Assembly (NCBI GenBank): GCA_038214535.1
Contig: JBBQRS010000009.1
Location: 1 to 64,000, forward strand
DNA from: JBBQRS01 sp038214535
GTDB taxonomy: Bacteria > Chloroflexota > Anaerolineae > CG2-30-64-16
Length of the DNA: 64,000 nucleotides
Reading direction: 5' to 3'
Below are positions 51,425 to 60,978 of this stretch, piece after piece. The notes below the pieces were generated by a model. It was not told the DNA's origin, made no database searches, and saw only the letters and a list, made by a program, of their open reading frames with translations. How positions within the stretch are numbered: the first letter of the stretch is position 1; the number at the start of each line of letters is the position of its first letter. Position numbers and translations under genes: made by a program.

Positions 51425-54004
51425 ATGAAAGCGGTGGTGATGGCCGGCGGCGAGGGATCGCGGCTCCGCCCGCTGACCCTCGAACGCCCCAAACCGATGC
51501 TGCCGGTGGTGAATCGCCCGGTACTGGGCCATATCCTCTACTTGCTGAAACAACATGGCATCGAGGACGTGGTGATTACCGTGCAGTATCTGGCTGCCCA
51601 GATTCAGGATGCCTTCGGCGACGGCAAGGCGCTGGGCATGAACATCGAGTACGTGGTTGAAGAAACGCCCCTCGGCACAGCGGGCAGCGTGCGCCATGCG
51701 CGCCGTCTCCTACCCGCCAATGAACCGTTCCTGGTGATCAGCGGTGACGCGCTGACGGACTTCAACCTGACCGATCTGATCGCGTTTCACCGCGATAACC
51801 GGGCATTGATTACCATCGCGCTTTACCGCGCCCCCGACCCGCTCGACTACGGCGTCATCAATGTGGATCGGGCGGGCCGCGTGACCCAATTTTTGGAAAA
51901 ACCTGCGTGGCGTGAGGTCACGTCCGATACTGTCAATACCGGTATCTATGTGGTCGAGCCGGAGACGATTGACGCCATCGCCGCGGACCACCCGACGGAC
52001 TGGAGCCAGGAAGTCTTCCCTGCCTTACTCGCCCAGGGGCGTCCGATATATGGCTATATCGCCAAAGGTTATTGGTGCGACATCGGCACGCTGGCCGAAT
52101 ATCGACGCGCCAATACTGATCTTCTCAGCGGGCTGTTGAACATGGGCGAATTGGGCAGGCGTATCGGCGCGGGGATCTGGGCCGCCGGATCCGTGGACAT
52201 CGCGCCCGACGCCGAGCTTTACGGACCCATTTACCTGGGCGATGAGGTGGATATTCGCAGCAAGGCGATGATTAAAGGCCCTGCCGTCATTCGCGATTAT
52301 ACGGTGGTTGATGAACAGGCGCAGGTGGACCGGTCCATCATCTGGCGCAACTGCTATATCGGCCCCAGAACTCAGATTCACGGCGCCGTCATTGCGCGTC
52401 AGTGCAGCTTGAAGGCGGGCGCGTCCGTTTATGAGGGCGCCGTGATCGGCGACCGCACCTTGATCGGGCCGGGCGCGCTGATTCAGCCGGGCGTGAGAAT
52501 CTGGCCGGGCAAGGAAGTGGAGAGCGGCGCCACGGTCAGCCGCAGCATCATCTGGGGTTCCTATGGGCGGCGTGCGCTTTTCGGGCGCTACGGCGTCACC
52601 GGCATCGTGAACGTGGATATGACGCCCGATTCGGTGGCCCGGCTGGGCGCGGCATTTGGCTCCGTGTTGCCCAAGGGGAGCACGGTGGTAGTGAACCGGG
52701 ACCCGCATCGCAGTTCTCGGATGATCAAGCGTGCGCTTATTTCTGGCTTGCCTTCCGCAGGCAATAATGTGCTGGATGTACGCACCGTGCCGATTCCCGT
52801 CGCACGCTACCAGATTCAGGCGGCGCGCGCGGCAGGCGGCGTCCACGTGCGCGTCTCGCCCTTCGATCCGCGTGTGGTGGATATTCGCTTTTTCGGCGCG
52901 GACGGGTTGAGCCTGACGCGCGAGCAGGAACGGGCCATCGAGCGGATCTACTTCCGCGAAGATTTCCGCCGGGCCTATATGGATGACATCGGCAATATCG
53001 AGTACGCGCTTGACGCCGCCGACGTCTATGCGCGCGGCTACCTGGACGCGCTTGACGCCGATGTGATTCGTGATGCGCACTTACGTATCGTGGTGGATTA
53101 TGCCCACTCGCCCGCCGCTGACGTACTGACCGAAATCCTGGATGACCTCAACGTCGAGGTGGTGCCGTTGAACGCGCGCAGCGACCCCAACAAGATTTCG
53201 CTTGCGCCGGAAGAATTTCGCGCCGGGCTGCGTCAGCTTTCCCGTATCACCGGCGCGTTACAGGGCATTGATCTGGGCGTGCGGCTCGATGTGGGCGGTG
53301 AGCGGATATACATCGTGGATGACGTTGGTACGAACATCCCCGGGCCGGTCATGGCCGCGGCGATGGTCTCGCTGGTGTTCCAGACCCGGCCGGGCAGCCG
53401 TGTCGCGATCACCACGGATCAATCGCGCGTTTTCGAGCGGCTGGCGAAGCGCTATGGCGGATCGGTGCTGCGCTGCCCGGTGGATTTGCAGGCGCTGGCG
53501 CGTATCTCTGCGCGGGTTCAGGCCGATCTTGCCGCAGACAGCACGGGCAATTTCATCTTTCAGGAGTTGCATCCCGTCAACGATGGTCTTCTGGCCGTGG
53601 GCAAGTTATTGGAGTTCCTGGCGCGGCAAAAAATGCGACTGTCCGATGTGATTACCGGCTTGCCGCCGATTTTCATCTCGTCGGGTAATGTGCCCGGCTT
53701 CTGGGAGACCAAGAGCCGGGTCATGGGCTGTCTGATGCAGCAACTCAGCAAGCTCGAGCACGAAACCATTGACGGCATCAAGATCAATCTCAACGACCAC
53801 GAATGGGTCCTGATTCGGCCCGACGAAGAAACGGCGTCTTTCCACCTCATTGCCGAGGCCCGTTCCATCTCGGACGCGCAGCAACTGATCGCCGATTATG
53901 GCGGGCTCGTCCAGACGCTGGTGCAGGAGCCTTGCCCCGACTCGCCGGAGCCGGCCGGCTTCGACAGCGAGTTCTCAGGTATATCGTATGAGGGTGCGGG
54001 TTGA
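51425..54004 (+). CDS. Sugar-1-phosphate nucleotidyltransferase fused to a degenerate phosphohexomutase
   Basis: 859 residues. The nucleotidyltransferase domain (1-235) opens KAVVMAGGEGSRLRPLT with ERPKPMLPV, and a left-handed beta-helix of hexapeptide repeats follows (about 250-390). Residues 400-850 align in order with phosphohexomutase domains but lack the key sites: the phosphoserine loop (T-A-S-H-N-P) is replaced by VHVRVSPFDP and the D-G-D-x-D metal loop by LDVGGERIY. So the transferase half should be active, making NDP-mannose or NDP-glucose, while the mutase half is probably regulatory or structural. AGGAG precedes ATG 51425. An intact phosphohexomutase is next. Confidence 0.88.
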   Translation: MKAVVMAGGEGSRLRPLTLERPKPMLPVVNRPVLGHILYLLKQHGIEDVVITVQYLAAQIQDAFGDGKALGMNIEYVVEETPLGTAGSVRHARRLLPANEPFLVISGDALTDFNLTDLIAFHRDNRALITIALYRAPDPLDYGVINVDRAGRVTQFLEKPAWREVTSDTVNTGIYVVEPETIDAIAADHPTDWSQEVFPALLAQGRPIYGYIAKGYWCDIGTLAEYRRANTDLLSGLLNMGELGRRIGAGIWAAGSVDIAPDAELYGPIYLGDEVDIRSKAMIKGPAVIRDYTVVDEQAQVDRSIIWRNCYIGPRTQIHGAVIARQCSLKAGASVYEGAVIGDRTLIGPGALIQPGVRIWPGKEVESGATVSRSIIWGSYGRRALFGRYGVTGIVNVDMTPDSVARLGAAFGSVLPKGSTVVVNRDPHRSSRMIKRALISGLPSAGNNVLDVRTVPIPVARYQIQAARAAGGVHVRVSPFDPRVVDIRFFGADGLSLTREQERAIERIYFREDFRRAYMDDIGNIEYALDAADVYARGYLDALDADVIRDAHLRIVVDYAHSPAADVLTEILDDLNVEVVPLNARSDPNKISLAPEEFRAGLRQLSRITGALQGIDLGVRLDVGGERIYIVDDVGTNIPGPVMAAAMVSLVFQTRPGSRVAITTDQSRVFERLAKRYGGSVLRCPVDLQALARISARVQADLAADSTGNFIFQELHPVNDGLLAVGKLLEFLARQKMRLSDVITGLPPIFISSGNVPGFWETKSRVMGCLMQQLSKLEHETIDGIKINLNDHEWVLIRPDEETASFHLIAEARSISDAQQLIADYGGLVQTLVQEPCPDSPEPAGFDSEFSGISYEGAG

Positions 54005-54083
54005 CGCGATCTGCATAATCTGTCGCCCGGCCTTGCAACGACTTGCTTCGTTCACTTACATCACATCTTAGAGAGGCGATTTC

Positions 54084-55532
54084 ATGACCATTGAATTCGG
54101 CACCGACGGCTGGCGCGCCGTCATCAGCGATGAATTTACGTTTGATAACGTGCGGCACGTGGCCCAGGCCATCGCCGAAGTGTTGCTGGAAAAACAGGAG
54201 ACGCCGGGCGAAGATCTCGCGATGGCGCCCCTCGCCGTGGTCGGCTTCGATACGCGGTTTCTCTCCGACCGTTACGCCCTGGCCGTCAGCGAGGTGCTTG
54301 CGGCCAACGGCATTCGTGTGGCGCTGGCGAAGGCCGATGCGCCCACGCCGGTCATTTCCTATGCGATTCCCACACTGGGCGCGGTCGGCGGCGTGATGAT
54401 TACGGCCAGCCACAACCCGCCCCGCTACAACGGCATCAAGCTCAAGGCCGGTTACGGCGGCAGCGCCACCCCCACCGATACGAAGCTGGTGGAAAAGCAT
54501 CTGGCGGAGAATCTCGCCGCGGGCAAGCAACCGCAGCGCATGGGCCTGGAACGCGCACTCGTTGAAGGCTGGATCGAGCGTTTCGACCCGTTCCCCTCCT
54601 ACCGGGAGCATCTGCACACCCTGGTGGATTTCGACGCGATCGGCGCGGCCAACCTGCGCATCGTCGTAGACGCGATGTACGGCTCGGGGCGCGGATATCT
54701 GCGGGATCTGCTGCTCGAGGCGGGCGCAGAGGTGGTTGAGATTCGCGGCGAGATGAACCCCGGCTTCAACGGCATTCACCCTGAGCCGATCGCCCGGCAT
54801 CTCGTCCCGCTCATCGAAGAAGTGACCGGGGGCGACTATGACCTGGGGCTGGCGATGGACGGCGACGCCGACCGGACAGGCGCCGTCGGGCCGACGGGGC
54901 GCTTCATTGATCCGCATGCTATCATGGCGCTGACCCTGCGTTTTCTGGTGGGCCGCGGCCAGACCGGCGCGGTCGTCAAGACCGTTTCCACCACCCAAAT
55001 GCTCAACCGGCTGGCCGAGGTTTACGGCCTGCCGCTGCATGAAACCCCGGTGGGCTTCAATCACATCAGCGATCTAATGCTCAGCGGCGACGTATTGATC
55101 GGTGGCGAGGAATCGGGCGGTATCAGCATCAAGGGCCACATCCCCGAAGGGGACGGTGTGCTGATGGGGATGCTGATGGCCGAGATGGTCGCGCGTTCCG
55201 GCAAGTCGCCGGAAGCGCTGCTGGACGAGGTGATGGCCGAAATCGGGCCGTTCTACTACGCGCGCAACGACTTTCAGGTGCGTCCGTTCAAGAAGGCGGC
55301 GTTGGTCGCCGATCTGGTCTCGCACGCGCCGGCGGAAATGGCGGGCATCCGCGTCGCGTCCGTCAACACGCTCGATGGCGTCAAGTATCTGCTGACCGAT
55401 AACAGTTGGCTGCTGATTCGCCCGTCGGGTACAGAGCCGGTCTTGCGGGTTTACGCTGAAGCGCGCAGCGCCGAAACCGTCGAGAGTCTGCTGGCGCAAG
55501 GTCGCGCTCTGGCCGACGCCGCCGGCGTCTGA
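54084..55532 (+). CDS. Phosphoglucomutase/phosphomannomutase
   Basis: 482 residues, all four alpha-D-phosphohexomutase domains. FGTDGWRA is at the N-terminus, the catalytic phosphoserine loop is TASHNPPRYNGIK, the metal loop is AMDGDADRTGAVG, and the phosphate-binding loop is RPSGTEPVLRVY. It interconverts hexose 6- and 1-phosphates and would supply the substrate for the fused nucleotidyltransferase upstream. Mannose or glucose preference cannot be read. A GAGAGGCG site precedes the ATG. Confidence 0.95.
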   Translation: MTIEFGTDGWRAVISDEFTFDNVRHVAQAIAEVLLEKQETPGEDLAMAPLAVVGFDTRFLSDRYALAVSEVLAANGIRVALAKADAPTPVISYAIPTLGAVGGVMITASHNPPRYNGIKLKAGYGGSATPTDTKLVEKHLAENLAAGKQPQRMGLERALVEGWIERFDPFPSYREHLHTLVDFDAIGAANLRIVVDAMYGSGRGYLRDLLLEAGAEVVEIRGEMNPGFNGIHPEPIARHLVPLIEEVTGGDYDLGLAMDGDADRTGAVGPTGRFIDPHAIMALTLRFLVGRGQTGAVVKTVSTTQMLNRLAEVYGLPLHETPVGFNHISDLMLSGDVLIGGEESGGISIKGHIPEGDGVLMGMLMAEMVARSGKSPEALLDEVMAEIGPFYYARNDFQVRPFKKAALVADLVSHAPAEMAGIRVASVNTLDGVKYLLTDNSWLLIRPSGTEPVLRVYAEARSAETVESLLAQGRALADAAGV

Positions 55533-55562
55533 CCCGTCGCTCACCCACAAGCTATAAAACCA

Positions 55563-55591
55563 AGCCGGCCCTCTTTGTGAGGGCCGGCTTC
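55563..55591. terminator. Bidirectional terminator between convergent genes
   Basis: A perfect 12-bp stem (55563-55574 / 55580-55591) with a 5-nt loop. On the minus strand it is followed by GGTTTTATAG, on the plus strand by CTGATT. It lies between the phosphohexomutase and cytochrome genes. Confidence 0.82.
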
Positions 55592-55594
55592 TGA

Positions 55595-56908
55595 TTAACG
55601 CGCGATCTGCGGCAAGTGTAACTGGAAGGACTGCGCCCGGATCCCGTGTGGGCCGGGACCATCGGGCGTCCGGGTGTGGCAAACCGTGCACCGATTCGCC
55701 GCCCCGATAGCGAGGTTCACGCCCTGCAGATCCAGGAACTTGATGGCGTCATTCGGCTCGCGGCTGGGCGCGATGGCATGGGTGCTATCGTGGCATGCTT
55801 CGCAATATAACCCGCCATGTCCGCGCGATTGACGGTATAGCGGTTGATCCTGGGCATATTGTGCGCCGTGACAGTTTGCGCTGTCACAACGCGGCTCGTT
55901 CAGCCAGGGGTTCCGATTCTGACTCACGTGTTCCATGGAGCCGTGACAATCAACGCAGTCCATGCCGCGCTGCGACATCACGTCGCGCAGGCATTTGGTC
56001 TGCGGCCCCGGATGGCAATTGTAGCAGCCGTCCTCATCGTTGCTGACTTTATCGGCGTGCTTCTCGTGCATGGCTTTTGAGAGATTTGGCACACCGGGCG
56101 CGCCCGGCGCGCCCAGGGCGTTGGATGCGTGACACTCGGCGCACAGGATGGGCGTGCGCCCTGTTAGTGGGCCGGTGTGCCCCGGCGGATACTCACCCTG
56201 ATTCTCTTTGTCGTGCAGAGTCAGGATGTTCAACTCGACAGAACCAGTGGCGATGTCCTCTTGCATTCCGTCGGCGTGACAGAAATCGCAGCGCATTTCC
56301 GTAGAGACCGGGCTGACGGTGGTGGCTTGTGTCAGCATCTGGCCGGTGGCTGTATTTCTTACAGCGATGGTGGCCAATTGATACGGGTAGGGGGCCGGAT
56401 GCGCGGGATTGGCCGCATAGTCGGCATCGCGAAACTCAGTGAGCGGAATCCCTTCGGCCACGAAGTAAGACTTGCCCGGCAAGAGGTCCATATCACCGCT
56501 CAGTCCATTGCCGGTGAGACCGACATTGGGCGGCAAGTCCACGCCGAACAGCGCAAGGTCGTATTGCCAGAAGTTGGACTTGCCGACAGAGAAGGTGTTT
56601 TCGGGGAAGCCGTAACTGATGGAGACGCCGTCTGTCACGATCACGGGTGGGTTGCCGCGCAGGACCACCTGCGCCCAGAGGTTATTGTAGGGCGGCAAGA
56701 CCGCAAGATATCGGAAATCGCGGTTATAGCAGTGCATTCCCAGGTCGTTCCAGCTCAGGACAACGTAGTCATCCGTTGCCGGCGCAGATACATCGGGCGC
56801 AGCCGCCGCGGAGGATCTGTCGGCGGATAGTCCGAGGACGAGCGCTGCACTTAGCGCCAGCCCACAGATAGCAAACAAGAGGAGTTGCGGTTTCGCTTGT
56901 CTGTTCAC
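55595..56908 (-). CDS. Secreted multiheme cytochrome c
   Basis: 437 residues starting at GTG 56908, 5 nt after GGAGG on the minus strand. A Sec signal peptide is followed by a beta-rich domain of about 170 residues containing WNDLGMHCYNRDFRY, then a heme region. Six CxxCH sites are CDFCH, CAECH, CYNCH, CVDCH, CEACH and CTVCH, and a seventh is the expanded CDSANCH (C-x4-CH). It should carry extracytoplasmic electrons, perhaps to or from respiratory partners not seen here. Two aldehyde oxidoreductase genes lie directly upstream on the same strand, but a separate promoter is present. Confidence 0.88.
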   Translation of the reverse strand: MNRQAKPQLLLFAICGLALSAALVLGLSADRSSAAAAPDVSAPATDDYVVLSWNDLGMHCYNRDFRYLAVLPPYNNLWAQVVLRGNPPVIVTDGVSISYGFPENTFSVGKSNFWQYDLALFGVDLPPNVGLTGNGLSGDMDLLPGKSYFVAEGIPLTEFRDADYAANPAHPAPYPYQLATIAVRNTATGQMLTQATTVSPVSTEMRCDFCHADGMQEDIATGSVELNILTLHDKENQGEYPPGHTGPLTGRTPILCAECHASNALGAPGAPGVPNLSKAMHEKHADKVSNDEDGCYNCHPGPQTKCLRDVMSQRGMDCVDCHGSMEHVSQNRNPWLNEPRCDSANCHGAQYAQDQPLYRQSRGHGGLYCEACHDSTHAIAPSREPNDAIKFLDLQGVNLAIGAANRCTVCHTRTPDGPGPHGIRAQSFQLHLPQIAR

Positions 56909-57073
56909 GTCTTCCTCCACATCTGAAACAGCATTCGTCCGCGCGCGCAGGACGCTGCAAGAAGCCGACCGGTGCGAGGCGGATAATCTTGAAAGCGAAC
57001 GGAATGGCGTCTCCTTATGTTCGTGAGATCAGGATTTGTGCAGGTGGTAAGTCGCCTGATAGCTGGCAGCTAC

Positions 57074-57102
57074 ATTATGCCTGTTATCATATATGGCGTC
57101 AA
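57074..57102 (-). promoter_or_regulatory. Promoter of the multiheme cytochrome gene
   Basis: On the minus strand TTGACG (57102-57097), a 17-nt spacer and CATAAT (57079-57074). The -35 overlaps the stop codon of the aldehyde oxidoreductase gene. The leader would be about 160 nt; the rest of 56909-57073 holds nothing else I could assign. Confidence 0.5.
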
Positions 57103-58934
57103 AGTCCCAATGCCGCCAACGTCTCGGACGAGGGCGCGCCGTCGGGGAGCCAGCCGCGCCCGGCGTAGTACTCCTCCAGGATCAGCGGCAGGTCGGGCAG
57201 GTTGCCTTCCGCGCCGCCGGAGGGTCGCGGTTGGGTGAGGATGCGCGGAGGCAGCGTGTCGTCTGCGCGCCGGATGCCGTAACGGTTGTTGATCAGGCGC
57301 TTGAGGTTGAAGATGCGCGCGCCGGTGGTCAGCAACTCGTCGCCGGTGATGTTCCAGCCGGTCGCCACTCCGACGAAGCGGGCGACGTCATCCGGCGGGA
57401 GGCCCGTCTTGCCGATGAACTTGCATAGGCCCAGCGGGTTGTACGTCCCGAAGTAGTCTTGGAAGGCGATGGTCACCGCGACCGCGCCGGGGCTGGCGAG
57501 CCGGTCGTGCGGGCCTTCTTGCCAGCCTGGGAATTCGATGCCGTAGCCGCGCCAGTAGGCGATAGACTCAAGGTGGCACGCGCCGCGCGCCGCGGTCGCA
57601 TAGGTCGCGCCCATTGAGACGAAAGCTCGTGGATCATGATAGGGCAGCTCCATGCCCTTGACGTGGGCCGCGAATTCGTCCGCGCCGCGGCCCAGATGCG
57701 CGGCCGCGGCGCGCGCCCCATCGGCCAGATACGCGCCCGCGCCTTCCCGTGCGGTGATGAGGTCGAGAAGCCGGAACGCGCCGACAGGCTCACCCCATTC
57801 GAGCGCCACGCCGCCCGTATCCTCCGGGCCGATCAGCCCGCGCTCGAACGCCTCATAGGCGAACGCGATGACCGACGAAGAGCTGATGGTGTCCAGCCCA
57901 GCGCGCGCACACAGATCGTTCAGCGCGGCGATGGAGGACAGATCGTCGTTCAGGAGTTGTGCGCCGAAACCGGCCAGCGTCTCATACTCCGGGCCTTCGC
58001 CGCGCACGCCCGCGTATGGCCCCTCGCGCACTTCGATCAGCTTGCCACACCCGATGGGGCACGCGTAACAGAAGGTGTGCTTGACCCACATCTGCTCGTG
58101 GATGGACGGGCCGGAGATTTTTTGCGCGCCCTCGGGCCATGAGCCGTCGCGCCAGTTGCGCAGCGGCAGGTCGCCCTTGCCCTCCGCGCCGACTACGCCG
58201 CCTGCTGTGCCAAAGTTGGACATCGGCATGGAATGCTCTTTGATGAAGGCATTATCCTCGCGCACGCGGTCGCGGAAGCCGGTGGGGTCGGCATAGACCG
58301 GTTTATCCCTCCCCCGGCAGACGATGCCCTTGACGTGTTTGCTGCCCAGCACCGCGCCCATGCCGCCGCGTCCCGCGGCGCGGCTGTGCTCACGCCCGCC
58401 CTGCATCACGTTGGCGAAGTGGACGAGGTTCTCGCCCGCGGGGCCGATGACCGCGGCGCGCGCCTTTGGGTCAGTTGCCGCCACCATCGCGTCGAACGCG
58501 TCGTAGGTGTCCATGCCCCATATCGCGGATGCGTCACGAATCTCGGCCATCTCGTCGTGGACGTAAAGATAGACCGGCTTCTCGGCGCACCCGATGATCA
58601 CCAGCCCGTCCAGCCCGGCGAAGCGCAGTTCCGCGCCCCAGTGACCACCCATGTTCGACTCGTTCCAGATGCCCGTCAGCGGGCTACGACCACACCAGCT
58701 CGATCGACAGCCGGTAGGCGCAAATGTGCCGCTCATCAGGCCGTTGAAGATGTAGATGGGGCTGCGCGGGTCGAGCGGCGGCGAGTCGGGGTCCATCTCG
58801 CGGTGCATCAGCAGGGCCGCATATCCGCTACCCAGGTAGAAACGGCGGACGTCCTCGTCGGCGATGGTCTCGATGTGCTGCTCGCCGCTGGTCAGGTCAA
58901 CCCGCAGATATTTCCCTGCATGAACATAGGTCAT
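57099..58934 (-). CDS. Aldehyde:ferredoxin oxidoreductase (tungsten), paralog 1
   Basis: 611 residues of AOR family length. The 4Fe-4S ligands are C289-x2-C292-x3-C296 (CYACPIGC) and Cys504 (LGLCKF), matching the spacing known for Pyrococcus AOR. Pterin-binding segments such as GPAGENLVHFANVMQGG and AGRGGMGAVLGSK are present. The enzyme oxidises aldehydes to acids with ferredoxin, or reduces acids, using a tungsten bis-pterin cofactor in the cytoplasm. GGAG precedes the ATG at spacing 8. The substrate is unknown. A paralog lies upstream on the same strand, separated by a palindrome. Confidence 0.94.
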   Translation of the reverse strand: MTYVHAGKYLRVDLTSGEQHIETIADEDVRRFYLGSGYAALLMHREMDPDSPPLDPRSPIYIFNGLMSGTFAPTGCRSSWCGRSPLTGIWNESNMGGHWGAELRFAGLDGLVIIGCAEKPVYLYVHDEMAEIRDASAIWGMDTYDAFDAMVAATDPKARAAVIGPAGENLVHFANVMQGGREHSRAAGRGGMGAVLGSKHVKGIVCRGRDKPVYADPTGFRDRVREDNAFIKEHSMPMSNFGTAGGVVGAEGKGDLPLRNWRDGSWPEGAQKISGPSIHEQMWVKHTFCYACPIGCGKLIEVREGPYAGVRGEGPEYETLAGFGAQLLNDDLSSIAALNDLCARAGLDTISSSSVIAFAYEAFERGLIGPEDTGGVALEWGEPVGAFRLLDLITAREGAGAYLADGARAAAAHLGRGADEFAAHVKGMELPYHDPRAFVSMGATYATAARGACHLESIAYWRGYGIEFPGWQEGPHDRLASPGAVAVTIAFQDYFGTYNPLGLCKFIGKTGLPPDDVARFVGVATGWNITGDELLTTGARIFNLKRLINNRYGIRRADDTLPPRILTQPRPSGGAEGNLPDLPLILEEYYAGRGWLPDGAPSSETLAALGL

Positions 58935-58982
58935 CGAAAATCTCCAGATTTACCAAGAAGACACGAAGACACGAAGTTTTTT

Positions 58983-59056
58983 GCCACGAATTTCACGAAT
59001 TGAGCGAATTTATGAAAGAATCTTTTTCAATTCGTATAATTCGTGAAATTCGTGGC
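58983..59056. repeat. CCACGAA palindrome, copy 1
   Basis: Perfect 19-bp arms 58983-59001 and 59038-59056, built from reiterated CACGAAT units, with an AT-rich loop that itself partly pairs. A direct run of ACACGAAG units lies at 58961-58975. It separates the two aldehyde oxidoreductase genes. Confidence 0.85.
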
Positions 59057-59062
59057 TCCTTT

Positions 59063-60955
59063 CTATGCCAGCCAGGCCAGGTCGAGTTCCCGTAGCTTGG
59101 CGGGGGTTGGGTTGCCGGTGGCGACGTCCCAGCCGCACAGCGCATAGTAGTCATCCAGCGCTGCAGCCAGTTCCTCGCGGGTCACGGCCACACCGTCTGA
59201 CGCGCCGCCCACCAGCGGGTCATCGAAGATGCGCTTCGGTAATGTGTCCTGATCGCGGCCCGCGCCCTCGCGCGCGTTGAAGGCGCGCATCAAGTTCAAG
59301 CGGCGCTCGCCGACGCGCTGCATCTCCTCGATGGTGAAATCCCAGCCGGTGGCGGCCCGCATCAGCGCGACCATGTCATCCGGCCCGAAGAGTTGCCACG
59401 ACGGCCCATAGACGAACTGGCACAGGTCAGCGGTATCCATGAACGAGTAGTTCCACTGGGTGCGCATGGCATATTCGACCTTCGCGTGGTTGAGCGTCTG
59501 ATTAGGTTGCGGGTCGGTGAGACCGAGCTGCGCCAGCCGTGTCAGGCTCTCCGCCGCCGCGTCAGGCGTGTAGCCCGGATCGTGTTCGTGCGATTGGTGG
59601 TCGGCCCCGAACGGGTTGACCGCGTAGATCAACGCGAGGCTGCGCTTGACCTGTGGCATGTGCGCCGGAAGCTCGCCCGCCTTGACGGCGACCACGTAGT
59701 CCTCAGAGCCTTTGCCGATGGCCTGCGCGGCGAGCGCGGAGCCTTCGCCCAGTAGCCGGCCCAATCCTTCGCGGTGTGCGATCTGCTCGACCATTTTCAG
59801 CATCGCGTCGGCGTCGCCGAAACGTAGCTCGATGCCGCCGGTATCCTCAAGCGTCAGGATGCCCCGCTCGAAGCATTCCATGGCCCAGGCGATGGTCGCG
59901 CCGCACGCGATGGTGTCCACGCCGTACTCGGCGCAGAGCTGGTTCGCCAGCGACACGGCGGCGAGGTCGCCCACCATACAGTAGGAGCCGAAGGTCGCCA
60001 GCGACTCATACTCCGCGCCGCCGTACAACCCGATCACGTCGCGTCCCTGGTACTCCGTCTCGACCACGCGCTTGCAGCGGACGGAGCAGGCGTAGCAGGT
60101 GTCGTTTTCCACCAGGATGGTGTCGGCCATCGTTTCGCCGCAAATCTCGTCGGCCTGCGCGAAGGTTCCGCTCGTGTAATTGCGTGTGGGCAACCCGCCG
60201 CTGGTGTCCTGATACATCACGACGCCCCCGGTGCCGTACTTTTGGAGCGCTTCGACATCGAGGTATTCGGGGATGGACTTTGCGCCTCGGCGCGCCAGCT
60301 TCGCAACGGCGGTTTTGTCGGCCAGGTTGATCTTGCCGTGACCGCGCACCGCGATGGCCTTGAGGTTTTTGCTGCCCATCACCGCGCCCATGCCGGTGCG
60401 CCCGTGGGCGCGATTCGACATGTTCATGATGGCTGCATAACGCACACCGCGCTCACCGGCGATGCCGCATTGCGCGACCTCGATCTTGGAGTCGCCTAAC
60501 TCTTCCTGGATCAGGCGTTGCGCATCGCCGGTGGTCTGGTCCCACAGGTGTGACGCGTCGCACAGTTCCGCTTCGCCGTCATGCACCCAAAGGTAGACGG
60601 GGGTCGCGCTCTTGCCGGTGACCACGATGCCGTCGAACCCGGCGAACTTGAGCTCGGCGGGCCAGAAGCCGCCGGCCTGGCTGTCGCCGATCAGCCCGGA
60701 GAGCGGGCTTTTGGCGGTCGCGGTGGCGCGGCTCTGCCCGCTGATGGGCGCGCCGGTTGTGGCCGAAAGCATCAGGCTCAGCGTGTTTTCCGGCCCCAAC
60801 GGGTCGGCCCCGGCGGGAGTGTTTTTCAGCAGGTAGTAAACGCCCATAGCGCTGCCGCCCACGTAGGTGCGATAAAATGCCTCTTCGGGCTGCTCGACCT
60901 CAATCTGCCCCGTGCTCAAATCAACGTGTAAAATCCTGCCCGCATATCCGTACAT
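59063..60955 (-). CDS. Aldehyde:ferredoxin oxidoreductase (tungsten), paralog 2
   Basis: 630 residues. The 4Fe-4S ligands are C287-x2-C290-x3-C294 (CYACSVRC) and Cys512 (ADLCQF). N-terminal GYAGRILHVDLSTGQ and the pterin segments GIAGERGVRYAAIM and GRTGMGAVMGSKNLKAIAVRG are typical of AOR. GAGGAG lies 8 nt before the ATG. It differs enough from paralog 1 to suggest a different substrate. It has no dedicated ferredoxin or molybdopterin-synthesis gene nearby. Confidence 0.94.
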   Translation of the reverse strand: MYGYAGRILHVDLSTGQIEVEQPEEAFYRTYVGGSAMGVYYLLKNTPAGADPLGPENTLSLMLSATTGAPISGQSRATATAKSPLSGLIGDSQAGGFWPAELKFAGFDGIVVTGKSATPVYLWVHDGEAELCDASHLWDQTTGDAQRLIQEELGDSKIEVAQCGIAGERGVRYAAIMNMSNRAHGRTGMGAVMGSKNLKAIAVRGHGKINLADKTAVAKLARRGAKSIPEYLDVEALQKYGTGGVVMYQDTSGGLPTRNYTSGTFAQADEICGETMADTILVENDTCYACSVRCKRVVETEYQGRDVIGLYGGAEYESLATFGSYCMVGDLAAVSLANQLCAEYGVDTIACGATIAWAMECFERGILTLEDTGGIELRFGDADAMLKMVEQIAHREGLGRLLGEGSALAAQAIGKGSEDYVVAVKAGELPAHMPQVKRSLALIYAVNPFGADHQSHEHDPGYTPDAAAESLTRLAQLGLTDPQPNQTLNHAKVEYAMRTQWNYSFMDTADLCQFVYGPSWQLFGPDDMVALMRAATGWDFTIEEMQRVGERRLNLMRAFNAREGAGRDQDTLPKRIFDDPLVGGASDGVAVTREELAAALDDYYALCGWDVATGNPTPAKLRELDLAWLA

Positions 60956-60978
60956 TGGTAATTCTCCTCATATTTTTT

